The translations under genes were made by a program, and so were the position numbers. From contig NZ_JAAOIR010000004.1 in NCBI RefSeq assembly GCF_011440375.1, forward strand, positions 277,203 through 341,202: a stretch of DNA of 64,000 nucleotides, in the 5' to 3' direction. A model generated the notes under the pieces. The model saw only the letters and a program-made list of their open reading frames with translations. It ran no database searches and was not told the origin of the DNA. This stretch comes from Halorubellus sp. JP-L1. GTDB taxonomy: Archaea > Halobacteriota > Halobacteria > Halobacteriales > Natrialbaceae. Shown piece by piece: positions 35,234 through 43,510 of this stretch (the first letter of the stretch is position 1; every line of letters begins with the position of its first letter).

Positions 35234-35271
35234 TTACCCCACGAACTAAGCGGTTTCAATCCGTGGGGTAA
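35234..35271. repeat. 38-bp inverted-repeat element, copy 1
   Basis: TTACCCCACG and CGTGGGGTAA arms (35234-35243 and 35262-35271) around an 18-base centre, ending 3 bases before the GTG start at 35275. A second element with nearly the same arms and the same total length is at 35931-35968. Confidence 0.7.
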
Positions 35272-35274
35272 CTC

Positions 35275-35781
35275 GTGACGGACGACGACGACGCACGTTC
35301 CAGCGGATCGTCGGGGGGAGAACCCGAGGCACCGGATCTGCCGGCGTACGTGCTCGACCCCCTCGAACGACAGTCGCCGGAGCGACTGGAGGCACTGGCG
35401 AAGTACGCGCGGGACCTCGCCGCGTGGAAGCGCGAGATCCGTGGACGCGGCGACCGCGGCGGCTCCGACAACCGGAGCAGACCCGAACGGGGCGACCGCG
35501 GCACGGCCGGTAGACCTGGCGAATCCGGCGAACCCAGAGGGAGTGACGTGCCGGGTCGTGAGGACCCCGGCCCCGATCGTGCAGTCGACGGTACCGAGCT
35601 CGAAGCACTCGAGGCCCGCGGCGTCTCGACCGACCCGTCGAGTTACGACGACGTTCCCGACGACGGCGCGTACGTCACGGTCAAGGAACCCAAGCCCGGT
35701 TACCGGTACTACTACTGGCAGTGGCGCGACGGCGACTCCTGGAAGAACCGCTACATCGGCCCCGTCGACGGCCGCGACTGA
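35275..35781 (+). CDS. hypothetical basic/acidic-linker protein next to the origin
   Basis: A 168-residue protein. Residues 20-55 are a helix; 56-100 are a low-complexity Arg/Gly/Asp/Pro linker; the C-terminal domain (YVTVKEPKPGYRYYYWQWRD, then WKNRYIGPVD) resembles small aromatic beta domains seen in haloarchaeal DNA-associated proteins of unknown function. GTG start at 35275. It is bracketed by the two 38-bp inverted-repeat elements and precedes the orc1 origin region. Confidence 0.6.
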   Translation: MTDDDDARSSGSSGGEPEAPDLPAYVLDPLERQSPERLEALAKYARDLAAWKREIRGRGDRGGSDNRSRPERGDRGTAGRPGESGEPRGSDVPGREDPGPDRAVDGTELEALEARGVSTDPSSYDDVPDDGAYVTVKEPKPGYRYYYWQWRDGDSWKNRYIGPVDGRD

Positions 35782-36748
35782 ACCAACGGCCGCTGGAGCG
35801 AATGCGTAGAACAGCGGACGTGGTGGGGGTGGCGTCCGGTCGAGGTGGCGTTAGGTCGGGGTGGCATCAGACCGAGGTGGGAGCGAAGAAGGGGGTGCCG
35901 CTAGAAAGGCGAAGTGCGGTGGTCCCTGTAGTTACCCCACGGACGGACAATTTGAACTGTGGGGTAACGGCGTGCGTCGGTTGAACTCCCCCACCGCGTC
36001 CGCTGTTCTTCTGGGTGGACTGGTCGGGAACAGCGGACGGAGTGGGGTGGTGTCGGTGGACGTCTGACGATTACAGCGGACATTGTGGTGTCGGAAGTCG
36101 ACCAGCTCGGTCGTCGGCCAGATTCAATCCAGCAACGCGAGTCGCAGGACCAGACGCCATCACTGTACGCAGCCGAACCAAGGCCGCCACGAGTCCGGTT
36201 CAGACGCACTCGCTCGTCAGAACCTCGTGGCAACCATCGTGAACGACCGTTCGACCGTCGAGCGTTCTGGGGACGAGGCGAAGGCGATCGGACGCTCCGG
36301 TTGGGTGGGATGGGTTCGGAAACCACTCGGTCGATGCGGTCTCCACACCCACCCCACTTTGTCCGCAGTTCTCGCGTTCAGGGGTGGGAGGGGGTCGCAG
36401 CGAACCGCACGGGAGTCGGTCAACTGAACCGAGCCCGTATGACACGAAGAGAAATATGAGATAACATAAGAAAAATGTCACGGGTAGGATCTAGTTTCCT
36501 AGACCATTCTTTACTCACTACTGTCTGTTTGGAGAGGGTACGGACTAATTTGTGGACAGGGGTTATAAACTTTCCTCTAGTTCAGAGTTCCAGCAACAAC
36601 CCCCACCCCACCCCTCACCGCCACAACAGCGGACAAGAAGGAGGGGGTGTGTTACCTGCCTTGACTTAAAGAAACGAGAACAGCGGAAACGGCGGACACT
36701 CCGGACGCGGTGGTTTTATGTCATTCCCTCCCATTCGTGTCGGTAACG
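35782..36748. other. probable replication origin upstream of orc1
   Basis: A 967-base gene-free stretch. It contains six good copies of the GCGGAC/GTGGGGT motif in both orientations (35809-35830 +, 35988-36008 -, 36028-36050 +, 36072-36091 +, 36350-36372 -, 36625-36648 +) and a degenerate compound copy at 36678-36713 touching the orc1 promoter. An AT-rich block (about 36440-36600, with AAATATGAGATAACATAAG) lies between the copies and could be the unwinding element. This layout - orc gene, flanking ORB-like repeats, AT-rich DNA - is that of haloarchaeal origins. Confidence 0.72.
35931..35968. repeat. 38-bp inverted-repeat element, copy 2
   Basis: GTTACCCCAC and GTGGGGTAAC arms (35931-35940 and 35959-35968) with an 18-base centre. 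Same length and nearly same arms as copy 1 at 35234-35271; the GTGGGGT end is shared with the ORB-like motif. Confidence 0.7.
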
Positions 36749-38011
36749 ATGGCGCTGTTCGAGCGAGATACGAACATCTACACCGACCGGGACGCCCTCC
36801 GCGAGGACTACCAGCCCGAGGAACTGGTTGGTCGCAGCGACGAACTCGACACGTACCAGGCTGCCCTCCAGCCCGTGATCAACGGCGAGCAGCCGGACAA
36901 CATCTTCCTCTACGGGAAGACCGGCGTCGGGAAGACGGCGGCGACCCGGTACCTCCTCTCGCACCTCCGCGAGGACGCGGCGCAGTTCGACGACATCGAG
37001 CTCACCGTCGCGATGCTGAACTGCGACGGCCTCACGTCCTCGTACCAGGTCGCGACCAGACTCGTGAACGAGTTCCGCGACGAGACCAACCAGATCTCCA
37101 CGACCGGGTATCCGCGAGCGTCCGTCTACGAGATGCTCTGGAACGAACTCGAGACCGCAGCGGGCACGATCCTCGTCGTCCTCGACGAGGTCGACCACCT
37201 CGAGGACGACTCCATCCTCTACCAGCTCCCGCGTGCTCGCGCGAACGGTAACCTGGAGACGGCGAAGATCGGGATCATCGGGATCTCGAACGACTTCTCG
37301 TTCCGCGACGACCTGTCGCCGAAGGTCCGGTCGTCGCTGTGCGAGCAAGAGATCCACTTTCCCGCGTACGACGCGAACGATCTCCGACAGATCCTCTCGC
37401 AGCGTGCGAACGTCGCGTTCCACGACGGCGTGCTCGCTGACGAGGTCATCCCGCTCTGTGCGGCGTACGGTGCGAAGGACGCGGGGGACGCTCGCCAGAG
37501 TCTCGACCTCCTGATGAGCGCGGGCGACATGGCTCGGGAAGGCGGTGCGGAGACCGTCACCGCGGATCACGTCGAGGCGGGTCGGGACGAGCTCGAGCGG
37601 GGCCGCATCCAGGAAGGCATCGGTGGGCTGACCGAGCACGGCCACCTCGTGCTGTACGCGCTCGTCACGCTCGACCTCGAGGGCGACACGCCGGTTCGGT
37701 CGCGGGACGTCCGGCCGCGGTACACGCGGTTCGCGGAACTGGCGAACCGCGACCCGCTCGTGCCGCGACGGATGCGCGATCACCTCAGTGAGCTCGCGAT
37801 GCTCGGGATCATCAGCGTCACTGAACGAAACGAGGGCCGTCGTGGCGGCACGTACCGCGAGTACGCGCTCGACCTCGACCCCGCACTCGTCCTGTCCGCG
37901 CTCGAGGAAACCGTCGAGTCCGTCGGCATCCACGATTCCGTCATGGACTTCGTCGACATCGACCCCGGCGCGGTCTCGACCGACGACAACGCGACGCTCA
38001 CCGAGTACTGA
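36749..38011 (+). CDS. orc1: Orc1/Cdc6 replication initiator
   Basis: A 420-residue initiator ATPase. Walker A is FLYGKTGVGKTAATRYLLSH (about residue 53), Walker B VVLDEVDHL, sensor 1 GIIGISNDFSF, and AGDARQSLDLL is sensor 2. The C-terminal winged helix (about 295-405) reads origin DNA. Haloarchaeal genomes carry several orc paralogs, each usually linked to its own origin repeats. GGTTTTATG at 36711-36719 is a plausible TATA region overlapping a motif copy, hinting at autoregulation. Confidence 0.95.
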   Translation: MALFERDTNIYTDRDALREDYQPEELVGRSDELDTYQAALQPVINGEQPDNIFLYGKTGVGKTAATRYLLSHLREDAAQFDDIELTVAMLNCDGLTSSYQVATRLVNEFRDETNQISTTGYPRASVYEMLWNELETAAGTILVVLDEVDHLEDDSILYQLPRARANGNLETAKIGIIGISNDFSFRDDLSPKVRSSLCEQEIHFPAYDANDLRQILSQRANVAFHDGVLADEVIPLCAAYGAKDAGDARQSLDLLMSAGDMAREGGAETVTADHVEAGRDELERGRIQEGIGGLTEHGHLVLYALVTLDLEGDTPVRSRDVRPRYTRFAELANRDPLVPRRMRDHLSELAMLGIISVTERNEGRRGGTYREYALDLDPALVLSALEETVESVGIHDSVMDFVDIDPGAVSTDDNATLTEY

Positions 38012-38156
38012 CGACCACGAATCGACCCCGGTCCACTCCTCACGCGACCCCATCGTGTCCGCCGTTCGATGGGGAATCTGGCCGTGAATCGCCGCGTTCG
38101 CGCTACGATTCGCACAACGAACACCACCCCGTCCGCAGTTCGCGGGTAGCGGCGAC

Positions 38157-38196
38157 TGGTCGTTGCGTTCGTGGTGGTCGTTGCGTTCGTGGTGGT
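38157..38196 (+). repeat. 18-bp tandem repeat
   Basis: Two copies of TGGTCGTTGCGTTCGTGG (38157-38174, 38175-38192) plus a partial third. Confidence 0.75.
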
Positions 38197-38308
38197 CGTG
38201 GAGTCCGCGAGCGTTCAGCGGACAAGGTGGTGTGAAGGAATCAGGGTGGTGTGAGAGGACTCGAAGGGAGCGGGTGGGGGTAGCGATGGGGGGCGTAGTG
38301 GTCCGGCA

Positions 38309-38316
38309 CAAATATG
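38309..38316 (+). promoter_or_regulatory. TATA box of the first zinc-ribbon gene
   Basis: CAAATATG lies 25-32 bases before ATG 38341; this favours that start over the ATG at 38314, which overlaps the box itself. Confidence 0.55.
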
Positions 38317-38340
38317 TTCGTTGAACCTGATACCTCGGAT

Positions 38341-38535
38341 ATGGTTCACTGTCCGGAGTGCGAATCGACGCTCTCGAGTATCGACGACGTGGCGTTCGTC
38401 GAGACGGAGTCTCGTCTCGGGTTCGTTCGGGCGTCGAAGCGCTTCTACGTGACCGAGTGCGCGCACTGTGGGTACACCATCGGCAGCGGCGTGGCGGGTG
38501 CGAAGGGCAACGGTGGCGCCGCGGGTGCGCACTGA
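38341..38535 (+). CDS. zinc-ribbon protein, tandem copy 1
   Basis: A 64-residue protein with two Cys pairs (CPEC near residue 4 and CAHC near residue 41), a treble-clef/zinc-ribbon pattern. It shares MVHCPEC, the GF-(R/K)ASKRFY segment and the IGSGVAGA end with the 55-residue protein at 38602-38769, so they arose by duplication. Possibly an RNA- or protein-binding adaptor; adjacent to orc1 but no functional link is shown. Confidence 0.72.
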   Translation: MVHCPECESTLSSIDDVAFVETESRLGFVRASKRFYVTECAHCGYTIGSGVAGAKGNGGAAGAH

Positions 38536-38581
38536 ACGGAAACGACGTAGCATCGTCTCGCAACGGAAACGACTTAGTATC
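38535..38581 (+). repeat. 20-bp direct repeat between the zinc-ribbon genes
   Basis: AACGGAAACGACGTAGCATC (38535-38554) and AACGGAAACGACTTAGTATC (38562-38581). The second copy contains the CTTAGTAT box 22-29 bases before the copy-2 ATG, so the repeat may be a duplicated promoter. Confidence 0.65.
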
Positions 38582-38601
38582 ACATCATAGAACTATCGCG
38601 C

Positions 38602-38769
38602 ATGGTTCACTGTCCAGAATGCGATGCGACGCTCGCGGAGGAGACCGACGTCGAGTTCGCAGACTTTGGCGCGAAGTCCGGGTTCTTCAAGGCGTCCAAG
38701 CGGTTCTACCTCGTCGCCTGCGGCGACTGTGGCGCAGCAATCGGGAGCGGCGTCGCTGGCGCCCGATAG
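38602..38769 (+). CDS. zinc-ribbon protein, tandem copy 2
   Basis: A 55-residue protein: MVHCPECDATLAEETDVEFA, then FFKASKRFYLVACGDC and IGSGVAGAR. Two CxxC pairs bind zinc. It is clearly a paralog of the gene 67 bases upstream. Conservation of both copies' motifs argues for real expression in spite of the small size. Confidence 0.7.
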   Translation: MVHCPECDATLAEETDVEFADFGAKSGFFKASKRFYLVACGDCGAAIGSGVAGAR

Positions 38770-38782
38770 GGACGGACGTTGG

Positions 38783-38824
38783 CCAGTAGGACACTGCCTG
38801 TGCCCAGTAGGACACTGTCTGCGT
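38783..38824 (+). repeat. 21-bp direct repeat
   Basis: CCAGTAGGACACTGCCTGTG (38783-) and CCAGTAGGACACTGTCTGCG (38804-), head to tail, immediately before the 19-bp array. Confidence 0.7.
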
Positions 38825-38837
38825 CCAGGCGGAACTA

Positions 38838-38932
38838 CATCGATGCTCGATAGCTCCATCGATGCTCGATAGCTCCATCGATGCTCGATAGCTCCATCGA
38901 TGCTCGATAGCTCCATCGATGCTCGATAGCGG
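38838..38932 (+). repeat. five-copy 19-bp tandem array
   Basis: Unit CATCGATGCTCGATAGCTC starting at 38838, 38857, 38876, 38895 and 38914; only the last two bases of the final copy differ. The unit contains two GATCGA-like half-sites (ATCGAT, TCGATAG), so the array is rich in short palindromes. No spacers, so not CRISPR. Confidence 0.9.
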
Positions 38933-39043
38933 CCGCCACGCACGCGCGAGGGTTCTCGTCGGCAGTCGCGTCCGTTGCGAGTCGGGGATTGATTTCACGT
39001 AGAATTCCGTACGTTGAAGGCGGCCGGGGGTGGACTGTCTGGT

Positions 39044-40276
39044 ATGCCAAGCGTCTCGCTGCAGGACATCGAGGCGGCGCGCGCACGCGTCCGCGACACC
39101 GACATCGTCGAGGAGACGCCGATCGAGTACTCGCGGTCGTTGAGCGAGCGCGCGAACGCGGACGTCCACCTGAAGATGGAGCACATGCAACGGACGGGAT
39201 CGTTCAAGACCAGGGGCGCGCACAACAAGGTCGCTCAGCTCGCCGAGGACGACGAGTTCGACGCCCGGGTCGTGGCCGCGAGCGCGGGCAATCACGCGCA
39301 GGGGGTGGCGTTGGCGGCGACGACGAACGACATCGAGTCGACGATCGTGATGCCGGAGACGGCGCCGCAGGCGAAGATCGACGCGACGCGGGGGTACGGC
39401 GCGGACGTCGAGCTGGTCGGGAAGACGTTCCAGGAGGCCGTCGCGCACGCGAGGGACCTGGAGGACGAGCACGGCTGGGAGTTCGTGCACGCGTACGACG
39501 ACCCGGCGATCGTCGCGGGGCAGGGGACGCTCGGGCTGGAGTTGTTCGAGCAGTTCCGGGACGTGGACACGGTCGTGGCGCCGATCGGTGGTGGCGGCCT
39601 CATCTCGGGGGTTGCGACGGCGATCAAGGAGCGCGATCCGAGCGTGCGCATCGTGGGCGTGCAGGCCGACGAGGCGGCGACGGTCCCGGATAGCCTCAAG
39701 AAGGGGGAGCCGGTGGGGAACGAGGACCCGCAGACGATTGCGGACGGGATCGCGACCGGCGGGATCTGCGAGTTGACGTACGAGCACATCGAGGCGTACG
39801 TCGACGAGGTGGTGACGGTGAGCGACGACCTGATCGCGCAAGCGATCCTCCTGTTGTTGGAGCGCGCGAAGCAACTCGTGGAGGGTGCGGGTGCGGCGAG
39901 TACGGCCGCGTTGCTCTCGGAGGACCTGGACGTGGCGGGGGAGACGGTGGTGCCGTTGCTCTGCGGTGGGAACATCGACGTGTCCGCGCTCCAGGGCGTG
40001 TTGACGCACGCGCAGGCGGCGCGGCACCAGCTCCTGCACCTCCGCGTGCGGATCCGGGATCGCCCGGGGAAGATGGCGGACGTGTCTCGCGTGCTCGCGG
40101 ACCAGGGTGCGAACATCCGGTCGGTGCGCCACGAGCGCGCGGTCGACGACCTCGACGTCGGTGACGCCTACCTCCTGTTCCGTGTGGAGGCGGCTGGCCG
40201 CGAGCACGCCGACCAGTTGCTCGCCGGGATCCGCGACGCGGGCTACGACGTCGAGCGCCTCGCGCACCCGGAGTGA
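39044..40276 (+). CDS. ilvA: threonine ammonia-lyase with ACT domain
   Basis: A 410-residue PLP enzyme that deaminates threonine to 2-oxobutyrate. PLP Lys55 is in GSFKTRGAH; ASAGNHAQGVA and PIGGGGLISGVATAIK are the family loops. The C-terminal ACT-type domain (LRVRIRDRPGKMADVSRVLA) suggests allosteric control by an amino acid; catabolic (TdcB-like) and biosynthetic (IlvA) roles are both possible, the length being that of the short, single-ACT class. Start ATG 39044. Confidence 0.92.
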   Translation: MPSVSLQDIEAARARVRDTDIVEETPIEYSRSLSERANADVHLKMEHMQRTGSFKTRGAHNKVAQLAEDDEFDARVVAASAGNHAQGVALAATTNDIESTIVMPETAPQAKIDATRGYGADVELVGKTFQEAVAHARDLEDEHGWEFVHAYDDPAIVAGQGTLGLELFEQFRDVDTVVAPIGGGGLISGVATAIKERDPSVRIVGVQADEAATVPDSLKKGEPVGNEDPQTIADGIATGGICELTYEHIEAYVDEVVTVSDDLIAQAILLLLERAKQLVEGAGAASTAALLSEDLDVAGETVVPLLCGGNIDVSALQGVLTHAQAARHQLLHLRVRIRDRPGKMADVSRVLADQGANIRSVRHERAVDDLDVGDAYLLFRVEAAGREHADQLLAGIRDAGYDVERLAHPE

Positions 40277-40281
40277 GTGCG

Positions 40282-40350
40282 GGACGCGTTCTCGGCCGGT
40301 CGTGGTGGCGGACGCGTTCTCGGAGGGTCGTGGTGGCGGACGCGTTCTCG
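40282..40350 (+). repeat. 28-bp tandem repeat, 2.5 copies
   Basis: Units start at 40282, 40310 and 40338 (partial), sharing GGACGCGTTCTCGG and GGTCGTGGTGGC. It lies between the threonine ammonia-lyase and the USP promoter. Confidence 0.75.
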
Positions 40351-40373
40351 AACCGCCGGAGCGAGCACGTACG

Positions 40374-40379
40374 TATAAA
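40374..40379 (+). promoter_or_regulatory. TATA box of the USP gene at 40404
   Basis: TATAAA, 25-30 bases before ATG 40404: a typical leaderless promoter. Confidence 0.65.
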
Positions 40380-40403
40380 CCATTTCCCGGTGAACTGTCT
40401 GTC

Positions 40404-40832
40404 ATGCATCGCGTACTCCTTCCAGTCCACTTGAACGTCGAACGAGCACTCAGCCAGGCGAACTTCGTCGCGGGCCTCGCGGACGAGGGCGCGACCGTCG
40501 AGGCGGACGTCCTGTTCGTGTTCACGGGCGAAGAGCGGTCGCCGGACACGCCCGACGAGATGAAGCGCTTCGATTCGCCGACGCGGATCGACGCCGTGCG
40601 GCGCGTGATGGAGGTCCTCGACGACGCGGGCGTCGACTACCACGTTCGGGAGAACAGTGGCGAGGTCGCGCAGGACATCATCGACGACGCCGACGAGATC
40701 GACGCGGACCAGATCGTGATCGGCGGCCGGAAGCGCTCGCCGGCGGGGAAGCTCCTGTTCGGCAGTGTCTCGCAGGAGGTCCTCCTGAACACGGACCGGC
40801 CCGTGACGGTGACGACCGCCGAGAGCGAGTAA
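40404..40832 (+). CDS. universal stress protein
   Basis: A 142-residue USP. It opens MHRVLLPVHLNVERA and ends with IVIGGRKRSPAGKLLFGSVSQEVL, keeping the G-2X-(K)-9X-G-like loop. PVHLN replaces the usual PxDGS at strand 1, so nucleotide binding may differ. Monocistronic with its own promoter. Confidence 0.88.
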   Translation: MHRVLLPVHLNVERALSQANFVAGLADEGATVEADVLFVFTGEERSPDTPDEMKRFDSPTRIDAVRRVMEVLDDAGVDYHVRENSGEVAQDIIDDADEIDADQIVIGGRKRSPAGKLLFGSVSQEVLLNTDRPVTVTTAESE

Positions 40833-40892
40833 GGAGAAGCGTCACCGCTCGATCCGGGTCGTCGAGCCGGGAACTGCCGGTGGTGCGGCCGG

Positions 40893-41117
40893 CTAGCTCT
40901 CGGCGTGGCTCGCGGCGTCTAGCGACGCGAAGAACCCGTAGTGGGCGAGGATGCCGCTGGCGAGCGTGAGGTGGTACGCCCACTGCGGGCCGCCGGTGAG
41001 GTCGAACAGGAGCGTGACGGCGGCGACCCAGACGACGGCGAACGCGAGGTCGGCGAGGACGGTGTCGCGGTTCTCGACGACGTGCTCGCGGATGCGAGCG
41101 ACGCGCGACGCGGTCAC
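40893..41117 (-). CDS. small membrane protein at the end of the acetate locus
   Basis: A 74-residue protein with two transmembrane segments (about 22-42 and 48-66) and a basic N-terminus. Its ATG overlaps the USP stop codon (ATGA at 41114-41117), so it is the last gene of the symporter operon. Function unknown. Confidence 0.72.
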   Translation of the reverse strand: MTASRVARIREHVVENRDTVLADLAFAVVWVAAVTLLFDLTGGPQWAYHLTLASGILAHYGFFASLDAASHAES

Positions 41118-41683
41118 GCGTCGTCACCGCCGTTGACGGGAGTGTCGCAGTCGGTCGCGGTGCCGTCTCGGTCGGTCGCGGTGCCGCCGTCGGTCGCGGT
41201 GCCGCCGTCAGTCGCGGTGTCGCGGTCGGCGTGACCGGTGTCGACGACGAGCACGCTCTTGTGCGTCTCGCGGAGGACGCGTTCGGTGACGCTCCCGAGG
41301 ACGACCCGGGAGAGTCCCGAGCGGCCGTGACTCCCCATCGCGATCAGGTCGACGTCGTGGTCGTCGGCGAAGTCCGCGATCGCGCTCGGTGGCCGGCCGC
41401 CGCGGTACTCCTCGGTGACGTCGAGGCCGCGTTCCGCGGCGCGTTCGGCGACGTACCCCGTCGCGTCCGTGGCTTTCGCCTCCAGCTCGTCCATCTCGCC
41501 GAATCGGCCGGCGCGGATGCGGTCGACCTGTTCGACGCCGAGGCCGATGCCGACCGCGTCCGTGTCGACGACGTAGAGCGCCGACACGCGCGCGTCGAAC
41601 TTCGCGGCGACTTCGAGCGCTTCGTCGACCGCGTGTTCGGCCGTCTCGCTACCGTCCGTCGGAATGAGTACGTGTTCGTACAT
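41114..41683 (-). CDS. universal stress protein with repetitive tail
   Basis: A 189-residue protein. Residues 1-145 are an ATP-type USP (MYEHVLIPTDGSETAEHAVD and MGSHGRSGLSRVVLGSVTERV, with a full G-2X-G-9X-G loop). The last about 40 residues are a TATDGG-type acidic repeat. It starts 3 bases after the symporter stop. USPs co-transcribed with transporters often regulate them by nucleotide binding; this is inference. Confidence 0.9.
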   Translation of the reverse strand: MYEHVLIPTDGSETAEHAVDEALEVAAKFDARVSALYVVDTDAVGIGLGVEQVDRIRAGRFGEMDELEAKATDATGYVAERAAERGLDVTEEYRGGRPPSAIADFADDHDVDLIAMGSHGRSGLSRVVLGSVTERVLRETHKSVLVVDTGHADRDTATDGGTATDGGTATDRDGTATDCDTPVNGGDDA

Positions 41684-41686
41684 CTC

Positions 41687-43510
41687 TCAGGCCTCCGTGT
41701 TCGCGTCGTCGGGTGCGTCGTCGGTCGTCGACTCTTCGGGTCCACCGCCGTCGGTGGCGGCGTCGTCGGTACCACCGTCAGTTGCGACGTCGTTCGCGCC
41801 GCCGTCGGTGGCGCCGCCGTCGGTGGCGACGACGTCTTCTGCGGACTGCTGTTGGCCCATCGGTTCGGGGCTGTGGCATTGGCGGACGATGCGCTTTATC
41901 TCCTCGCTCGGTTCGTCGGTCGCGTACGAGACCGCGATGGTGACGGCGAACACGATGGGCGTGCCGGCGAGCGCCGCGCCTATCGCGGGGAAGACGTCGG
42001 CGTAGACGGGGACGATCGCGCCGGATTCGCCGGCGGCGTCGCCGAGGACGCCGACGTACGCGGGCAGGACTTCGTTGACGATGGCGGCCGTCCAGATGAG
42101 GAGGCCGGTGGTCATCCCGGCGAGTGCGCCCTGGCGGTTCGTGTTCTCCCACCAGAGGCCGAGGAAGAACATCGGGAAGAGGACGAGTCCGGCGAGACTG
42201 AAGGCGTACGAGACGAGTTCGCCGACGAGCGCGGGCGGGTCGAGCGCGAACAGGGTCACGAGTGCGCCGAGGCCGACGATGGTCGCGCGGCCGACGAGGA
42301 GCTGCTGGCGCTGGGTCGCGTCGGGGTTGACGATGTTCGTGTAGATGTCGTGTGCGGCCGCGGACGACGCGGCGATGAAGAGGCCGGCCGTGGTCGCGAT
42401 GGCGGCGGCGATGCCGCCGGCGGCGACGAGGCCGACGAACCACGTCGGGAGGTTCGCGAGCTGGCTCGCGAGAACGACGATGACGTCGCCTTCCGCACCG
42501 CTCATGCCGTTTGCGCCGTAGACGTCGCCGACGTTGGTCGCGTAGAGGTCGGTGCCGAACGCGGCGAACGCGGGCGCGGACAGGTAGAGGAGACAGATGA
42601 AGAACAGGCCCCAGACGGTCGACCAGCGCGCGGTGCGCTCGCTCTCGACCGTGTAGAACCGCACGAGGACGTGCGGGAGCCCGCACGTGCCGACGATGAG
42701 GCTGAACGCGGTCGCGATCCAGAGGTAGTAGCTGCCGGAGGTGAACGGTTCGGTGAACTCGCGGCCGAGCTGGTCCAGCATCGCGCCGTACTCGACCTGC
42801 GGGAGCACGGTCGAGTATCCTTGCGTCCACCCGACGGCGTAGAGGCCGGCGAGGAACGCGACGATGAGGATGACGTACTGGACGGCCATGTTCTTCGTCG
42901 CGCCGAGCATCCCCGAGAGGGCGAGGTAGCCGACCGTGATCGCCATGAGGAGGACGACCATCGTGGCGTAGTCGCCACCGAAGACGTAGATGCCGACGAG
43001 GCCCATGCCGCGGGCTTGCCCGACGGCGTACACGAACCCGATGAGGATCGTGGTGAGGGCGGCGATGGCGCGCGCGGTGTCGGAGTCGAAGCGGTCGCCG
43101 ACGAAGTCGGGCGCGGTGTACTTCCCGAACCGCCGCATCTGGGCGGCGAGGAAGATGAGGAGGACGAAGTAGCCGGTCGACCAGCCGACGACGAAAGCGA
43201 GTCCGTAGTATCCCGAGAGCGCGATGAGTGCGGCCATCCCGAGGTAGGATGCGGCGGACATCCAGTTCGCGCCGATCGCCATGCCGTTCTCGACGTTCCC
43301 GATGGAGCGGCCGGCGACCCAGAGGTCGTCGGTGTCGGCGACGCGGAACGCGTACCCGATGCCGAGGAACAGCAGGAGCATCCCCGTGACCATGATGGCG
43401 GGCACGAGCTTGAACGAGCCGTCGAGTGCGTCCGGGAGCAGCTGGAGCGGGGCGCCCGACGGGGCCGCGCCGATCGCGTCCTGGACTGCGGGGAGTGCGG
43501 TCGCGGTCAT
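41687..43510 (-). CDS. sodium:solute symporter, probable acetate/monocarboxylate uptake
   Basis: A 607-residue SSS-family transporter with about 13 transmembrane segments. DDLWVAGRSIGNVENGMAIG, SAASYLGMAALIALSGYYG and GTCGLPHVLVRFYTV are ActP/MctP-like signatures. Its position after acs and a DUF4212 subunit supports acetate or related uptake. The acidic C-terminus has four ATDGG-type repeats. The ATG overlaps the DUF4212 stop by four bases. Confidence 0.9.
   Translation of the reverse strand: MTATALPAVQDAIGAAPSGAPLQLLPDALDGSFKLVPAIMVTGMLLLFLGIGYAFRVADTDDLWVAGRSIGNVENGMAIGANWMSAASYLGMAALIALSGYYGLAFVVGWSTGYFVLLIFLAAQMRRFGKYTAPDFVGDRFDSDTARAIAALTTILIGFVYAVGQARGMGLVGIYVFGGDYATMVVLLMAITVGYLALSGMLGATKNMAVQYVILIVAFLAGLYAVGWTQGYSTVLPQVEYGAMLDQLGREFTEPFTSGSYYLWIATAFSLIVGTCGLPHVLVRFYTVESERTARWSTVWGLFFICLLYLSAPAFAAFGTDLYATNVGDVYGANGMSGAEGDVIVVLASQLANLPTWFVGLVAAGGIAAAIATTAGLFIAASSAAAHDIYTNIVNPDATQRQQLLVGRATIVGLGALVTLFALDPPALVGELVSYAFSLAGLVLFPMFFLGLWWENTNRQGALAGMTTGLLIWTAAIVNEVLPAYVGVLGDAAGESGAIVPVYADVFPAIGAALAGTPIVFAVTIAVSYATDEPSEEIKRIVRQCHSPEPMGQQQSAEDVVATDGGATDGGANDVATDGGTDDAATDGGGPEESTTDDAPDDANTEA

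Larger units (their letters stand above)
38012..38340. other. downstream flank of orc1 with ORB-like copies
   Basis: About 330 bases without a gene. Three motif copies (38047-38067 -, 38119-38141 -, 38214-38234 +) complete the flanking set. An 18-bp tandem repeat (38157-38196) lies between the second and third. The last 30 bases hold the promoter of the zinc-ribbon gene. Confidence 0.65.

Noticed and set aside
38838..38932. CRISPR-like array
   Set aside because: Units are 19 bp and directly abutting, with no spacers and no cas genes nearby.
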